Assembly (NCBI GenBank): GCA_000697475.1
Contig: JNEU01000639.1
Coordinates: 1-50,438, forward strand
Direction: 5' to 3'
Origin: Lichtheimia corymbifera B2541
Taxonomy: Eukaryota > Mucoromycota > Mucoromycetes > Mucorales > Lichtheimiaceae
DNA length: 50,438 bases
Shown: positions 10,417-21,862 of the stretch, piece after piece
Layout: every line of letters starts with the position of its first letter
Position numbering within the stretch: the stretch's first letter is position 1
Notes under the pieces: generated by a model
What the model was told of the DNA's origin: nothing
The model's input: the letters and a program-made list of their open reading frames with translations, nothing else
Database searches by the model: none
Made by a program: the position numbers and the translations under genes

Positions 10417-12058
10417 ATGGGACCGCACACACCATCGAATGAACCTCCTCTTGACGCGTCAGTAATTCCACCAGAGGTAATTTATTTGTAAGATAGTGTC
10501 ATGGGTGTACTCATTCATTCTTATACAATGGGGTAGCCTCGTTCAGTTTTGCTTCGATCAGGGTCATCGTCAAGGGTAGAATTTCGTCAACGCTTGGATA
10601 GTTGGTTGGAAGATCATATCAAACGTAACTATAGAGATGAATCGATATGTAGAGTTCGCTTTTGCTTATCAGCATCAATAGGACGCGACACAATCAAGTG
10701 TGACCAACCCTCCAATCATATCTTGTCATCCCCTGGTGTCCATGATGAAGAAACCAACCTTTTTGACTCTCCAGCATCAGGTGTGAATAACAACAACAAC
10801 AATCATAGCAGCAGTCGAGGTGCATGTGACAATCAATCATCCCATGGATCTTCTTTATTTGACTCGAGCAATGATGGATCACAACAACAACGACGAATAT
10901 CATTGTCAGAAACAAAGAACCATGTCCACAATTCTCCTTCACGGCAAAGTATCGATGACCTATTAAGTGATGAGGATGATCCATGTAACAGCAAAAAGAG
11001 TCATACAGCATCAGCATCAGCATCAGCACCAGCATCAACACCAACACCTGCTGTTCCTGATCAAGAGGATGACGATGCGGACACAGTCCAGTATAGCCCA
11101 AACAGCACACCGCGTGAAGAACAAGACGACGATGCTTCAACCGTTCCTTATAATCCAACCAGCCCTTCCACACACAACGACGATGATGAAGTTGGAAATG
11201 TGCCTTATAATCCCATTGATTCAACCACGAGCAATCATGACCAACCAGCAGCGCCAGTTTTGCCAACCAAGACATCAACACCACCAACAACATCGCTTTT
11301 TGATTCATTTGACGATGATGATCTTTTTGACGATGATGACACAAATGATATCAATATCAATCACCAACAACAACAAGATAATCATATCCAAGGAATCGCA
11401 TGTTCACCCAATAGTGGTAGTTTGAACCTTTCTGATTTGGACGAGGCAGAAGAAGGAGTTCATTCACCCAGGAAGAAGCTATCACAACAACCATTGCAAC
11501 GATTCTTTTCAGTGACAACAAACAATTCACCATTATCACCATCATCATTATCTTTTATACCCGCGCTGAACAATCCTGGTGAGTGTTGCTGGATGGATAT
11601 ATGTGTGTGTGGTAAATCAAAACGGGACAACTCATCCTTTTTCTTTTTATGATAAAAAAGATAACACGCTACGACGAAAGAGTACTGAAGATGATTTTTT
11701 CTCATCCATGTCTTCTTTATCGACTGCAAAGAGCTTCTCCAGCAATAACAACAGCCCAATGTCTTCTCGTCAATACTCGACATCACTCGCATTCACACCT
11801 TCACCTTTTGCAAAAAAGACAATCGATCACCCCATTATTCATACGATACCAACAACATCAACATCTCCCTCCTATTCCTCTTCATCCTCCTCTTTACGTC
11901 CACAAAGATATGGTCTCAGCAGACGATCTCGAGGACAACAACCATCGTTATTTGATGTATCCAAAGGACTCGAACAATCCACTTCAGAATCCACTTGTCC
12001 TGGACGAAAAAAGACTCGATTTGGCTTAAGACCACCACCCCCTTCATCACAAAGATAG
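10417..12058 (+). CDS. Disordered PIP-box protein, putative PCNA partner
   Basis: I do not recognise the family. Three exons (10417-10476, 10537-11578, 11661-12058) give 499 aa of mostly low-complexity Ser/Asp/Gln/Pro sequence. The telling motif is QQPLQRFF at residues 337-344 (11485-11508), a full match to the PCNA-binding PIP box (Q-x-x-L-x-x-aromatic-aromatic), preceded by basic residues (PRKKL). It lacks the Thr-Asp and the downstream basic residue of a Cdt2 degron. An 18-19-residue acidic repeat (DDDADTVQYSPN, DDDASTVPYNPT, DDDEVGNVPYNP) occurs near residues 198, 217 and 235, and an LFD motif recurs near 95, 127, 274 and 464. The N-terminal stretch (LLRSGSSSRVEFRQRLDSWL) is the only part likely to fold. 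By inference it is a replication/repair scaffold. Confidence 0.75.
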
Positions 12059-12248
12059 CTTTCCAACCAGCCCCCCCCCCAATTTGAAGTCTTGATTAAA
12101 AAAAAGATCTCTATCTCACTCACATGAGACATTCAAAATCCATGCTGTTGTGCCCGTTTCTCTTTCTCCGCTTTTCCTTGACTCTTTTCAACGTTTCTCA
12201 CCCACTTACAACACTACTACTACAACACACACAACACAAAAGAAGACA

Positions 12249-13076
12249 ATGGCAGTTTCACTATTAGCTTACGTGATCACCTTTTTCGTGTTTCTATGCA
12301 ATTACGCCTTGACATTGACTGCCACAGTGATACCCAAATGGTACAAAGAGTCATGACAGCAAACACACACACAATGCCAAGCTTATTCCAATATTGTACA
12401 GGTTGTCGTTTGTTGCACCCATGCCCCTCTATATGGAAACGGATTATGGTCTCTTTAGGCTTTGTAGAAGGTAACGTCTACGTTTATGGGCTATTGCTCG
12501 ATTTTTAATGCTGCTTCTTTCTATAGCTTTACACGGGATTGTCGGCCATTTCCATCCGACGATCAAGGAGACTGTAGCGAAGGTAACAATATGATTTACA
12601 AGATATCGAATCCTTTTTTTTTTTTTTTTTTTTTTTACTCATGTCTCTAGTTTTATAGATGGGTTTTGTGAATTATGGTAAGAGGTGTCTATTAGCATTG
12701 TATAGGAGGGATGATTAAATGGTGGATCCATTACTCTAGGCGAGCGGCAGCAGCAGGCATGGTTCTTGCAGCTATCCTTGGCGGATTAACGATCGTAGCG
12801 TTACTTGGCGTCATGTGCAGCAATCGACGAAAGCGAGCAAGAGCATGGATGACTCTCTCTGGACTTTTTGTACTTCATGCATTACCTCAAGCGTTTGCAA
12901 TGGGCATCATGGCCTATTTATTCAATACCAGCGCTACATTCTACGTTGGCACTCGATACAACATGTCTTTTATCCTTGGTACCATCAGCTGGTGTCTCAG
13001 TATCTTTTTAGCTGCTATTCTTGCTCTAGTCGCTATCCTCAGTCCTCCAGAATATGCATACCAACCCATTCACTAG
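12249..13076 (+). CDS. Claudin-like four-transmembrane protein
   Basis: A plasma-membrane protein of the fungal claudin/PMP22-like group (Sur7/Pun1/Fig1 relatives). Five exons (12249-12340, 12402-12470, 12527-12582, 12659-12677, 12740-13076) encode 190 aa. The first membrane helix starts at residue 3. The extracellular loop has the family G-L-F-x-x-C signature (DYGLFRLCR) followed by paired cysteines. Three further helices follow: AAAAGMVLAAILGG, LSGLFVLHALPQAFAMG and LGTISWCLSIFLAAIL. Exon 4 is a 19-nt micro-exon. Skipping it or using the closer acceptor at 12710 breaks the frame, while using it gives DGFCELWRAAAAG, a good loop-to-helix junction. Intron 3 holds a run of 23 T. Stop codons of this gene and the next are only 17 bp apart, tail to tail. 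Confidence 0.8.
12614..12636 (+). repeat. T23 homopolymer in intron 3
   Basis: An uninterrupted run of 23 T residues upstream of the 19-nt micro-exon, acting as or next to its polypyrimidine tract. Length variation here could influence micro-exon inclusion. Confidence 0.85.
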
Positions 13077-13093
13077 GTAGCCAACCTTTTGTT

Positions 13094-14227
13094 TTATTGA
13101 ATAATACCAAAGAGTTTCAATGCATTTTTACCCATGATATCAGTGACTTTTTCTTGATCCAATCCTGCTTGACGTATAGCTTCCAAATTACTATCAACAG
13201 ACATCCATCGAGATGATTTTTTCTCAAGGGGAGGGAAGAAAGGATGATCTGTGCCAAATAAAAGTCGATCTGTACCTGCAAGATCAGCAGCTGCTTTGAC
13301 GCCTGTTGAATGATAAATGACGGCATCATAATACAACATTTTGAGATAATGGGAAGGTGGATGTTGTAATCGGTTGGCTACTGCTGGATCATGCGCTACG
13401 CAAGAATCAATTCGGCCTGCCAAGAAAGGTAGTGTGCCACCCGAATGAGCAAGAAGGATCTTGAGATCAGGTACCTTGTCAAGGACCCCTGCCAAAATCA
13501 ATTGGGTCACTGCATACGTGGTTTCAAATGGAAAACCTAATGCAAGGGCAACTGCATGTCCATTATCGTGATGGTTGCTTGATGGAAGATTCACACCATA
13601 ATGAGGATGAAGGAAGATCACCAATTGATGACGTGCCAAGACTGTATACAGAGGTAACAAGGCTGGGTCGTCTAATCCACGGCCTTGACATCCAACTGTG
13701 CCCATAATCACGCCTCGAAGATGTGGCAAGTGCGTGGCCACGTACTCGACCTCCGCAATGGATGCATCAATCGATGATAAGGGTAACGTTGCCATCCCAA
13801 ACAGTTGTCTTGAAGCATTTCCCTGTTGACAATAGGTCTCCATGGCTTGATTCAATCGACGGGCACAGTGGGCAGTCTCCTTGGTATCAGGTAGGAAATC
13901 AAGCCATGGGTTTGCCAGGCTCACCACCGATATATCAATGTCATGTTGTTCCATAAACGCAAGCTTCTCGCGCACATCATAATAAGCAGGTCCAACAGGT
14001 CGTCCATGCTTGGTCGTTTCACCTTTGTCCTCATCTGGAAGGATCACTAACCGCTCGTCTTGGCCTTCTTGTAATGGGGGAAGGATACGTGGCACTTGAG
14101 ATCGTTCTCGTAGCATATCAAGGTACTCGGGCAGATAGATATGTGTATGCACATCGACAACCACATTGTCTCTAGGCTTTTGTTTAATCACATGCTATCT
14201 TGAACAGGAAAGCGTTTACCTCGTCAT
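13094..14227 (-). CDS. Amidohydrolase-2 decarboxylase, isoorotate (uracil-5-carboxylate) decarboxylase-like
   Basis: A metal-dependent decarboxylase of the ACMSD superfamily. The closest match I recall is fungal isoorotate decarboxylase of thymine salvage, which converts uracil-5-carboxylate to uracil. Two exons (14220-14227, 13094-14171) encode 361 aa. Zn ligands are visible: H11 and H13 (VDVHTH), His in FLHPHYG, His in LLAHSGGTLPF, and Asp in FGTDHPFFPP. The long open frame has no ATG before VDVHTH. An 8-nt first exon (ATGACGAG) joined by a 48-nt GT-AG intron supplies Met-Thr-Arg and keeps the frame. Substrate assignment is by resemblance only; a related benzoate-type decarboxylase is possible. 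It is convergent with the claudin-like gene. Confidence 0.8.
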
Positions 14228-14375
14228 TTTTCTTGTTGGTTGGTTGGTTGATAAAAGGCAAAAGGAAAAAGGAAAAGAAAACGTGGGAGTGATAACATGT
14301 CCTATTTTTTATAGTTTTACGCGTCATGCAAATCATGCAGAGTTTATTTACTTGTACAAGAAAGTGCGACTACTA

Positions 14376-14879
14376 CTAGGCAAACAAACTTAGACTGGTC
14401 CATCCCATATCTCTATCTTCCCATTCTACGCCATGTAATTGAATAAAAAGGCCACCACCCTGATCAGTAAACTTGTATTCTATCCAGCATGGTAAATGGG
14501 TCTTGCCGCCGCCTCCTTTACGATCCGGTTCACCCAACTGACTAACAATCTCATGTCCTCGTGTATCCTTTGTAAAGTCAAATGGATATGCGTTGCCGAC
14601 AAAAGGCTGAAACCCATCCCGTGTTTTTCCATTGTAAATATCAATGCTGTCCAATACAAGCGACTTGTCAACGTCGTCCTTTTTTTGTACAAAGCAAAAG
14701 CTGATCCCGAGCGATTTGTATGAATAATAAGTGCAATCAGGAAAGCGTTTCACGAGTGGGTCTGAAAGTGGTTGATGGTCGGTTGGAATCACAGTGTGTA
14801 GCCATGCTTGAATGGAGGGATCGTCAGGCGAACAACCTAAAAGTTTGTGTGCAGGAAACAAAGGTGGGCTGATAGGCAT
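14376..14879 (-). CDS. Small conserved-looking protein of unknown function
   Basis: A single-exon frame of 167 aa starting MPISPPLFPAHKLLG. The start at 14879 is preferred because the longer in-frame ATG at 14981 lies inside the RAB3GAP1 coding region. It has a globular, beta-rich look, with alternating hydrophobics and blocks such as YYSYKSLGISFCF, SIDIYNG, PFDFTKDTRGHEIV and LGEPDRKGGGGK. A final Trp-rich segment includes WIEYKF and DMGWTSLSLF. This resembles small single-domain proteins that also occur in bacteria, but I cannot name the family. There is no signal peptide or membrane segment. It begins only 58 bp after the RAB3GAP1 stop on the same strand, so its promoter must overlap that gene's 3-prime end. 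Confidence 0.7.
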   Translation of the reverse strand: MPISPPLFPAHKLLGCSPDDPSIQAWLHTVIPTDHQPLSDPLVKRFPDCTYYSYKSLGISFCFVQKKDDVDKSLVLDSIDIYNGKTRDGFQPFVGNAYPFDFTKDTRGHEIVSQLGEPDRKGGGGKTHLPCWIEYKFTDQGGGLFIQLHGVEWEDRDMGWTSLSLFA

Positions 14880-14937
14880 TGGAAATGAGAGGGAGGGAGG
14901 CGTAAAAAAAAACGAGTCCCCGACCACGCTTTTATTA

Positions 14938-17900
14938 TCATAATGGGCATGATGGAGACATATCCACCACACGTAATTCATTATCTTTAATCAGGGCATA
15001 TTGACGCACAGGAAAGATTTGGTCGTTGTGTCCTGCACCTGGGCAATTACTGTATAATACATATTCACGGCTTGATGGTTCTATTGAATAGTGTATGTTA
15101 TTATTCACTTAGTCTTTCCCTCCCTCCCTCCCCCACTTGATGCACTTACGTTCAGCACAGAATAGATCAAGCACAGTGTCACGCTCGGATCCCTGTTGGA
15201 TCTCAGTCTCTTGTTCAGTCAATAGACGATTGACCAATTCATCCTGATGAGGAAGCTAAAATCCACCAATACATTAGATTACCAATAGAGAGATGGATCT
15301 ATATATATATAACTTACTTTACGTAAAAGCGAAATGGCATTACACATGAGAGATTCTTGCTTTCGAATGCTCGAGAGGAGGGTGGTCACTGAACATTTAC
15401 CGATCCTATAAAAACCATTAGATTTGATATCCCAAAACAACCATTCATCTTACCTTAGTTGATGCCACGGGAATTCCACGGTGATAGATCCCAATTCTTG
15501 CATGCCTTGAACAACTGTGTGGACTCGTCGAGCAACAGGGTGCGAGACCAAGGTATCATATGCAATCAATGCAACCGTTGGTAGAAGCCTAAATATCAAT
15601 TATTATCTCATCCCATAAGAAAAAGCAGCCAATAATACAACGTACATGCCAAAGACTTCATGAATGGAGAGCGTCTCTAAGTAATGAAGAGCCTATGGTA
15701 TGGATGGATTAGCTTTCTCCTCCACTAAAAGTAGATAAATGCGGTTCAAAGTACCTTTTCACCTTCAGCATAGACATCAAATAACGGTTTTTGTCGCGAT
15801 GCAGGTATCCGTGGAGAACTCTAAGAGTCGCTTTATTAGATCAAAGTCTACCCACACCATCCCATCAAGGAGCTTTACCTTCCACAATTCTTGCCAAATA
15901 TTCCTTGGATCAGCCATACGAGCACTTAGTTGTCCTTTTTGCTCATCCTCCGCTTCTTGTATCCAATCTTTGGGAGAATGCCATCGAACAAAATCTTCCA
16001 ATATGGCATGTGGATTGGCTGCCTTGAAGGCTTGCATATCTTGTATTATATAAAGTCAATCATCAAGTAGAACAAAAAGTAAAATCCACACTCTTACCTG
16101 AATACAGCTGAGCTGACTGTAATTTTGCACGCATCTGTGTGGCATCTTCCGATGTTCCCAATCGTTCAAATACATCTGCTTGCTGTTTGACCATATCTTC
16201 CGTCATAAATCCACCATCCTTGTAGAGGGCATATGTTAGATGACATATATATAGAGAGGTGTTAATCCATCTTACCTGAGTCTCTGGGATCCACATGGGC
16301 TCATTTGTCTTTAAGAGTTTCAATGTTGGATGTTGATGTTTACAACCTTCAGATGCGTCAGGATCGGTGATTTGGTACAGATGATCATTTGAACTTGCTT
16401 TCTCCAAGTGAGATCGTCGTGTTGAATCCGAGTAATTTAGGCGGACAAATGATTCAGACATGGAGCGAGGATGGGTTACTTCAGAGACATCTGATAAGGA
16501 TGAAGAATGCGATGCAGCTGTCTTATCAGACACAGTAGTGATGGGTGTGGATTTGCGAGACGCTGATTTGGGAGGAATGTCATCATCATCATCATCATCA
16601 TCCACAAAGTCTTCCAATGGATCGAAAAATAAGTCGCTGTCACTCATCTCTGCATCGTCATGACTCATCCCTTTATGTGTGCTCTTTAAATAAAAAGTCA
16701 ACTTGAATGGCATTGGATGGATGGAGTAATAGTACATGCTTACCTCAGTAGGTGTAGAGGATGAAGTTTCATTATTATCATCAGGATCCACAAGTTTCTC
16801 CAAGAACAAGTTGAATTTGTCTAGAGCGCTATCGGATGTCGATTGTTCTGGATGCTCAAGATCATCAAAGAGCCTGGATACATGTTGTTGTCTCTTGGGT
16901 GTCGTCGATGTGTCGGAAGTGGCCTTGCTAATGCCATCGCGTATGCATCGTTCAATACAGCAATTGATCATGGCGAGTTTTTGATGCAACTAGAAACGCT
17001 ATTTAAATAAATCATTGCTTTCCCCGCCTCCTCTTTGACATGGATGACATACCAAATTGTATCTTAGATCAATCCCACATACGTCATTATCGTTGCTGCT
17101 GCAGCCGCCCTTTTTATCCGATCCATAGAGTGAAGTATCCACATTGGGGATGGGTGTCGCATGTTCCCAGTGAGAGCGAAGTTGACGTAATACTTGAGCC
17201 CATAAACTTCTGAGTAATTCAATGGGTGAAGTGCCTGGTGTTCTTGCAGGATCAGATAAAACATGCAAAGCATAAAAGAGCAAATTCCAAAAGAATGACT
17301 TGTATGGTACAGATGTCCCATGTTGTAAGCGTAGACCAAGGGCACTAGCTGAATAGAGTTGCCGTTTTTCATCCACATGATCACCACTTTGTTGTGTCTC
17401 ATGCTTCCCAGTCTGCTCAAAGATGGCTTCAAGGATATCCATGATTGAATCGGTCCTGGTTCCAGATACTGAATTCCTTTTGTTGTTGCTGTTCTTGTTG
17501 CTGCCGCTGCTGCCACTACCTCCTCTTTCTTTTCGTCCAGGACCCATGGCATGGAATAAATTACGTACAAGTCCACTCTCGCCACGCCGTAAATCATCAC
17601 CACCACTCTGATTGCTTGCATCATAAGGTTGAAGATAATCATGGTTGCCAGGATCCCGTATCCATGACGATATCAGATTGTCCAAAAGCATTGATAAAAA
17701 GGACCGTTGCTGTGAAGGAGGAGCACTTTCGCATGACAAGAACCAATGCTGTGATGTGATCAAATTCATGTTGCTTTGAACCGTGTTGTCGAGATAGGTG
17801 GATTGGGGTGCAAGTGGAAATAGTGTCTTGAGAGAGAGTCCTCTGAGTGGATCATTATAAGACCCAAATGGGAGAGAAGGGGTTGTCGTATTGGTCCATC

Positions 17901-18788
17901 CATCCAATGTCTTCCAATTCTCATCGAACCAGTTTTTGCACGTGTACGTGAATGCGCCCGCTACATGGCATTCCCTCTCATCCTCTGTAGGAGCAAGGAC
18001 ACCTAATGACCATCATATCATGCATGATCAGTCAAGTGGATGATGATAAATGCTCATGCTTCCTTACCACAATCTTCGTAAAAGGTATCCATCTTTTGTG
18101 CAAACAACTGATACAAGCCATCCAATCGAATATGTTGTGATGAAAGTGGATAGGTAACCGATGTATTGAATCGAAATTCCATATTGTACAAGGGATCATG
18201 GGGATCGATGGTGTGCAAGAGGTAGCCAATATACATTCCTTGTCGTTCCTGACCCACTGGCACGAAGACGGGTACGGTGCATTTCACTTCTTGGATAGCG
18301 AGGGCACATGCTGACAAGAGTATTTTAGCTTGAGGCAATTCCACTGTGGATCTTGCTTGCGAAAAGAGTCTTGTCTTTAGTGAATCTTGGGCGGGTGTCA
18401 ATACAAAGAGTCTGTCGAGTCCAGTTGAACGATGCAGTGGGTGGATATCTTGGCCCATATGGCAAAAATCCGCATAAGCCAAAGAGTCATGGTGGGAGGT
18501 ATCATAGTGTTGTCGAGATATAGGTGCGTGATATGAATAGGTCAGATTATAGGTCTCATCGCCAATCGAGAGTAATTCACTACGCGAGCAAGTGGTGTTG
18601 TTGTCGTTGTTGCTGGATCGAGTGTCATTAAAGATGCCGTGATTGCCGTCTTTGATACCCCAAGAAGCAAAGATTTCAGCAATGGCTGTACTGAGGCGCT
18701 CAAAGTTGGACACTGAAGTATAGTCCACGAACTCGAATAGTTCTTCGCTGCTGCTGCAAGTTGAGCTCTGTCTTCGCTTTGGTTCCAT
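14938..18788 (-). CDS. RAB3GAP1: Rab3 GTPase-activating protein catalytic subunit
   Basis: Catalytic subunit of the Rab3GAP complex, known as a GAP for Rab3 and, with its partner subunit, a GEF for Rab18; it works on ER/vesicle membranes and autophagy. Twelve exons (18068-18788, 17053-18002, 16744-16989, 16276-16683, 16098-16218, 15879-16039, 15755-15820, 15646-15692, 15454-15588, 15318-15405, 15150-15255, 14938-15080) give 1063 aa. Family blocks include FEFVDYTSVSNFERL at the N-terminus, LPFGSYNDPLRGL, LHQKLAMINCCIER, and MTEDMVKQQADVFERLGTS. The C-terminal catalytic region has AFKAANPHAILEDFVRWHS, IPASRQKPLFD and CPGAGHNDQIFPV. Asp- and Ser-rich inserts make it longer than the human protein (981). 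Introns 3 and 4 (60 and 57 nt) are in frame without stops, so retention would insert residues. Exon phases all close. Confidence 0.93.
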
Positions 18789-18971
18789 GTGAAACACCAA
18801 CACACTTTACACTATCTTCCATCCCACTCATGTCTGTAATTCATTTAACCCCGCTTTTGGACGCTTTCATGCACTTGTGCCCCTCTCATTGGATTGTACT
18901 CTATCTTTTGATCCGCCCTCTCCAATATCATTGCAAACAAAATAGATGATTGTATATATGTGTATATATTA

Positions 18972-19921
18972 CTATGAATTGACATTTCTTCGTTCCAAAG
19001 CATCGAGTAATTGTTGACGACGTTCTTCTGGAGACAAGGCATTCAGTTGTTCCACCGACATGTCATCATAACTTGGATTCTCTGATTTCTTCTCCTCCTC
19101 CTCTGTAGCTGTAGCCATAGTAGTAGTAGTAGTAACAGTCGGTGATGTCTTTTGTTGTTCTTTTTCCTTTTGCTTCTCCATCATTTTCCTATTCCTTTGT
19201 TATTAATATCATTTGAAACCATGTGCTCTCCCTTCCAAATGAACATTACCTTCTTGCTTGAAGCACCATGAATTCCTTCCTCTTTCGTAATACTTCTTGC
19301 CGCTTATCCGCAGTGGTTCCCCATACCTTTTCCGGTTCAGCAAGATCCTGACTTCCATCGGCTTTTTCAAGATGATAACGTTGCACCAAATTAGAAAAGT
19401 TGGAGCTGCTCTGAGCATTGGATGAACTTGAACTGGCTTCATTGCTGTTGGTAGTGGGAGGAGGTGTAGGAGGAGGAGGCTATAGACATACAACCTGTTA
19501 GATCAATCATAATGCTACACATCGATTAATGCATACCAGTGGTAAACCGCCGTCGCGAAGTGCATTATCTATAGTGCGTTCTACGTTGCCAGTACGTTGC
19601 AGATCGGCGACAATAGCAGCAGTGGGGATATTGGGAAAGACATTGCGCACCATTTCAATCTAAAAGACATGTTGAGTACACCTGACTTTGTTCAATGTGG
19701 TAATGCGAGTAGTACCATCTGGGGTGTTGCTCGATGTTGTGGTCTTCGTGGTGAACCGCGTCGAGCATTGCCTTGTTGTTCTGGTAATTGTTGAGAGCCA
19801 CCTATATCATCCGACAATAAGCATCAAGTCCATGCGCTTGTACGAGGTATTTACCCAACATCCACCGAAGAGCTACCAAGATGAGGACAACGGCTACTAA
19901 TATTGACACGCTGTCGTTCAT
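18972..19921 (-). CDS. CUE1: CUE-domain ER membrane protein, Cue1-like
   Basis: Recruits and activates the ubiquitin-conjugating enzyme Ubc7 at the ER for ER-associated degradation. Five exons (19855-19921, 19716-19801, 19537-19659, 19250-19479, 18972-19188) encode 240 aa. A single N-terminal membrane helix (residues 4-21, SILVAVVLILVALRWML) is followed by a Gln/Arg-rich linker. The CUE ubiquitin-binding domain is IEMVRNVFPNIP ... IVADLQRTGNVERTIDNAL. A Pro/Ser-rich spacer leads to a C-terminal helical segment (RQEVLRKRKEFMVLQARRKM) in the place of the Ubc7-binding region. The acidic tail ends with SPEERRQQLLDALERRN. In exon 2 an in-frame stop would occur without splicing at 19715, which supports that intron. 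It is first of five ubiquitin-system genes in a row. Confidence 0.85.
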
Positions 19922-20041
19922 GGAGAAGAAGTTAAGCTACTACAGCCCACCCAGTTGCTGCTGTCAGGGCCTGCATACTCTCCTTTTACAACCCCGACCG
20001 ATCTTTTTTTTTACTCTCACTCCACAGCGCAACCATCCATT

Positions 20042-20047
20042 CACGTG
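20042..20047. promoter_or_regulatory. CACGTG E-box upstream of the Cue1-like gene
   Basis: TCACGTGA lies 120 bp upstream of the Cue1-like start codon (minus strand), between it and the SWIM-RING A 3-prime end. By position it is a candidate bHLH site. Confidence 0.35.
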
Positions 20048-20196
20048 ACTTTATGCTTTGTTATTTATTCAATACAGATATGCTAGCTTTTGGGGTGTTT
20101 TTTTTTTTTTTTTTACAAATAGGGATGCAAATGATATAATGACAGTGGACTTGGTAAAAGCAATTGGAATTCTTCAGGAGGAGTAGTTGCTGGTAT

Positions 20197-21717
20197 CTAA
20201 GATGTTGTTGATTGTTCGAGTTCTTCTACAAAAGTAGTAGTAGAAAGGTCAATAAAAAAAGCCTATCTCGTTATCCAGTTATAGGAGGGTTATGTACCTT
20301 CGAGCTCAAACACCAAACCAGATTCTTGTGCAAAGTTGGCGAAACCTCGTACGGATTTTTTGGGTTCGGCAATAGGTTTTGGTATTTCCCAAGGACTGCG
20401 GCAGAATACGCATGTTACCGTTTGGCCTTGTTTGGTAAGTTGTCGCGTCCATTGTTGAAAGCAGTCCTTTGCGCAACCATTAGTATGATGCTTACAAGGC
20501 CCTCTCTTACCTATATTGTCGATGGGTACCTCGTGCACATTATTCCCGCAAACCTTGCAAAACGTAATAATGGTAGCTTGGTCTTCTGTGAGAGTTTCAT
20601 AGCAAATAGGACAATCAGGATCTTCTTTGAGGCTCTTGCGGTTCAAACTGAATAACAAAAAAAGTCAGATCGACCAAGACCTCCTCTAATTAAACAAAGG
20701 ATAACAAACCTTGATTCATCTTCCACTGGTTCACCATGCATCTTGCTGTTGATAAGTGCTTTAACGTCATCGTCCACCTACAAAAGAAAACATCGTATAA
20801 GCGGCGGGATCATGATAGGAGGACACCATTGTTATTTACCATCACAGTAGGATCAGGGGCACAATTAGCAAACACCTCTTGCAGTTCCTGAAAAGACAAC
20901 ATATATTCATAAGAGTCAAAAATCTTGGATCAAGATGATTCCCAACATACCTCATTGGTGAGTAAAAGTTTAACGTAGGCTGGCGAACCCCTTTCGACAT
21001 GAAATACTCTGGCAAGAACGAGCAACAAATGTTTGCAATGGAGACGTCTGTAACGATGGTCGAAGCAGTCGCACTTCATCTTGTTTGTGATATCCACGGT
21101 ATAGTACTAAAGAAGAGAAAAGAGTCCATTAGACATATACGATCCTAGTACTCCTGGTCTCTGGTACTTACATTGCCTGTGCTACCAAGCACTAATATCG
21201 GGGAGAATAATGTCGGAGGATCGATGTGAGTGATCACAAATCATGCAAAGCAGATACATAGATAAAATGCTTACCATGGAATTGGATGTGATGATCATTT
21301 CTCTGTATGCGGCTCACGACGTACATGCGTTGGGAAAGTGCTCGATCAAGACGTTCTTGTACCTAAATCACGTTCAGAATATGTCAGATCAAAGTGCCAA
21401 ACAGATATATTCATTTATCATACTGCCTCTGCTTTGAATGATGGTTGACCTTTGAGTCGCTTGGGCGTGTTGGCAGGTCCTTTGTTGGCAGGATCAGTAG
21501 GTGATTGTCGTCTCTTTTTTTTACGTCGTTCGGCATTGGTGCTTCTTGCAGTAGATAATGGCGCAGCAATTGTGGCATTCGTCGACGTCTCCGCAGCAGC
21601 AGCAGAGGACTCATTGTGTTCTTGTGGTGTGTTGTTGTTACTTGCATTGCTCTCTTGAGGTCTTTGTCGCGCCGATTGTGTTCTTGTAGTAGTTGATCTG
21701 GATCGAGTAACTGGCAT
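20197..21717 (-). CDS. SWIM-RING zinc-finger protein A, putative E3 ubiquitin ligase
   Basis: A putative ubiquitin ligase. Nine exons (21424-21717, 21275-21362, 21172-21191, 20951-21106, 20840-20887, 20710-20777, 20530-20647, 20298-20466, 20197-20225) give 329 aa. A disordered basic N-terminus (1-98) precedes RALSQRMYV. The SWIM finger has LGSTGN on a 20-nt micro-exon, then CDCFDHRYRRLHCKH (C-x-C...C-x-H). The C-terminal RING reads CPIC ... CKVCGNNVHEDC ... CVFCRSPW, the same ligand order as the MEKK1 RING. Intron 7 (20467-20529, 63 nt, TACTAAT branch site) lies exactly between His and Cys ligands and has no stop, so the frame reads through it. Its position is conserved in paralogue B. If the last intron is not removed, the protein ends at 20290 instead. 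Substrates are unknown. Confidence 0.83.
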
Positions 21718-21862
21718 TGTGTTATGGGAGGAAAGGAAGAGAGCGGCAGAAACTCTAGATATTATATTATATAGACTCCACAGTGATCACGTGCCCCGAC
21801 ACAGAATTCAATAAAGCAATAGCCATTTTTATACAGAAAGTGGATGCAACGCTGGTATCTTT

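Noticed and set aside
10694..11344. 216-aa minus-strand frame
   Set aside because: Shadow of the low-complexity PIP-box coding exon; His/Leu/Cys-rich nonsense composition.
12711..13076. Claudin-like exon 5 starting at the ATG at 12711
   Set aside because: Joining there gives an unlikely basic insert; the acceptor at 12739 with the 19-nt micro-exon restores a sensible loop and helix.
14376..14981. Longer version of the small protein starting at 14981
   Set aside because: The extra N-terminus lies inside the RAB3GAP1 coding sequence and reads the wrong frame of it.
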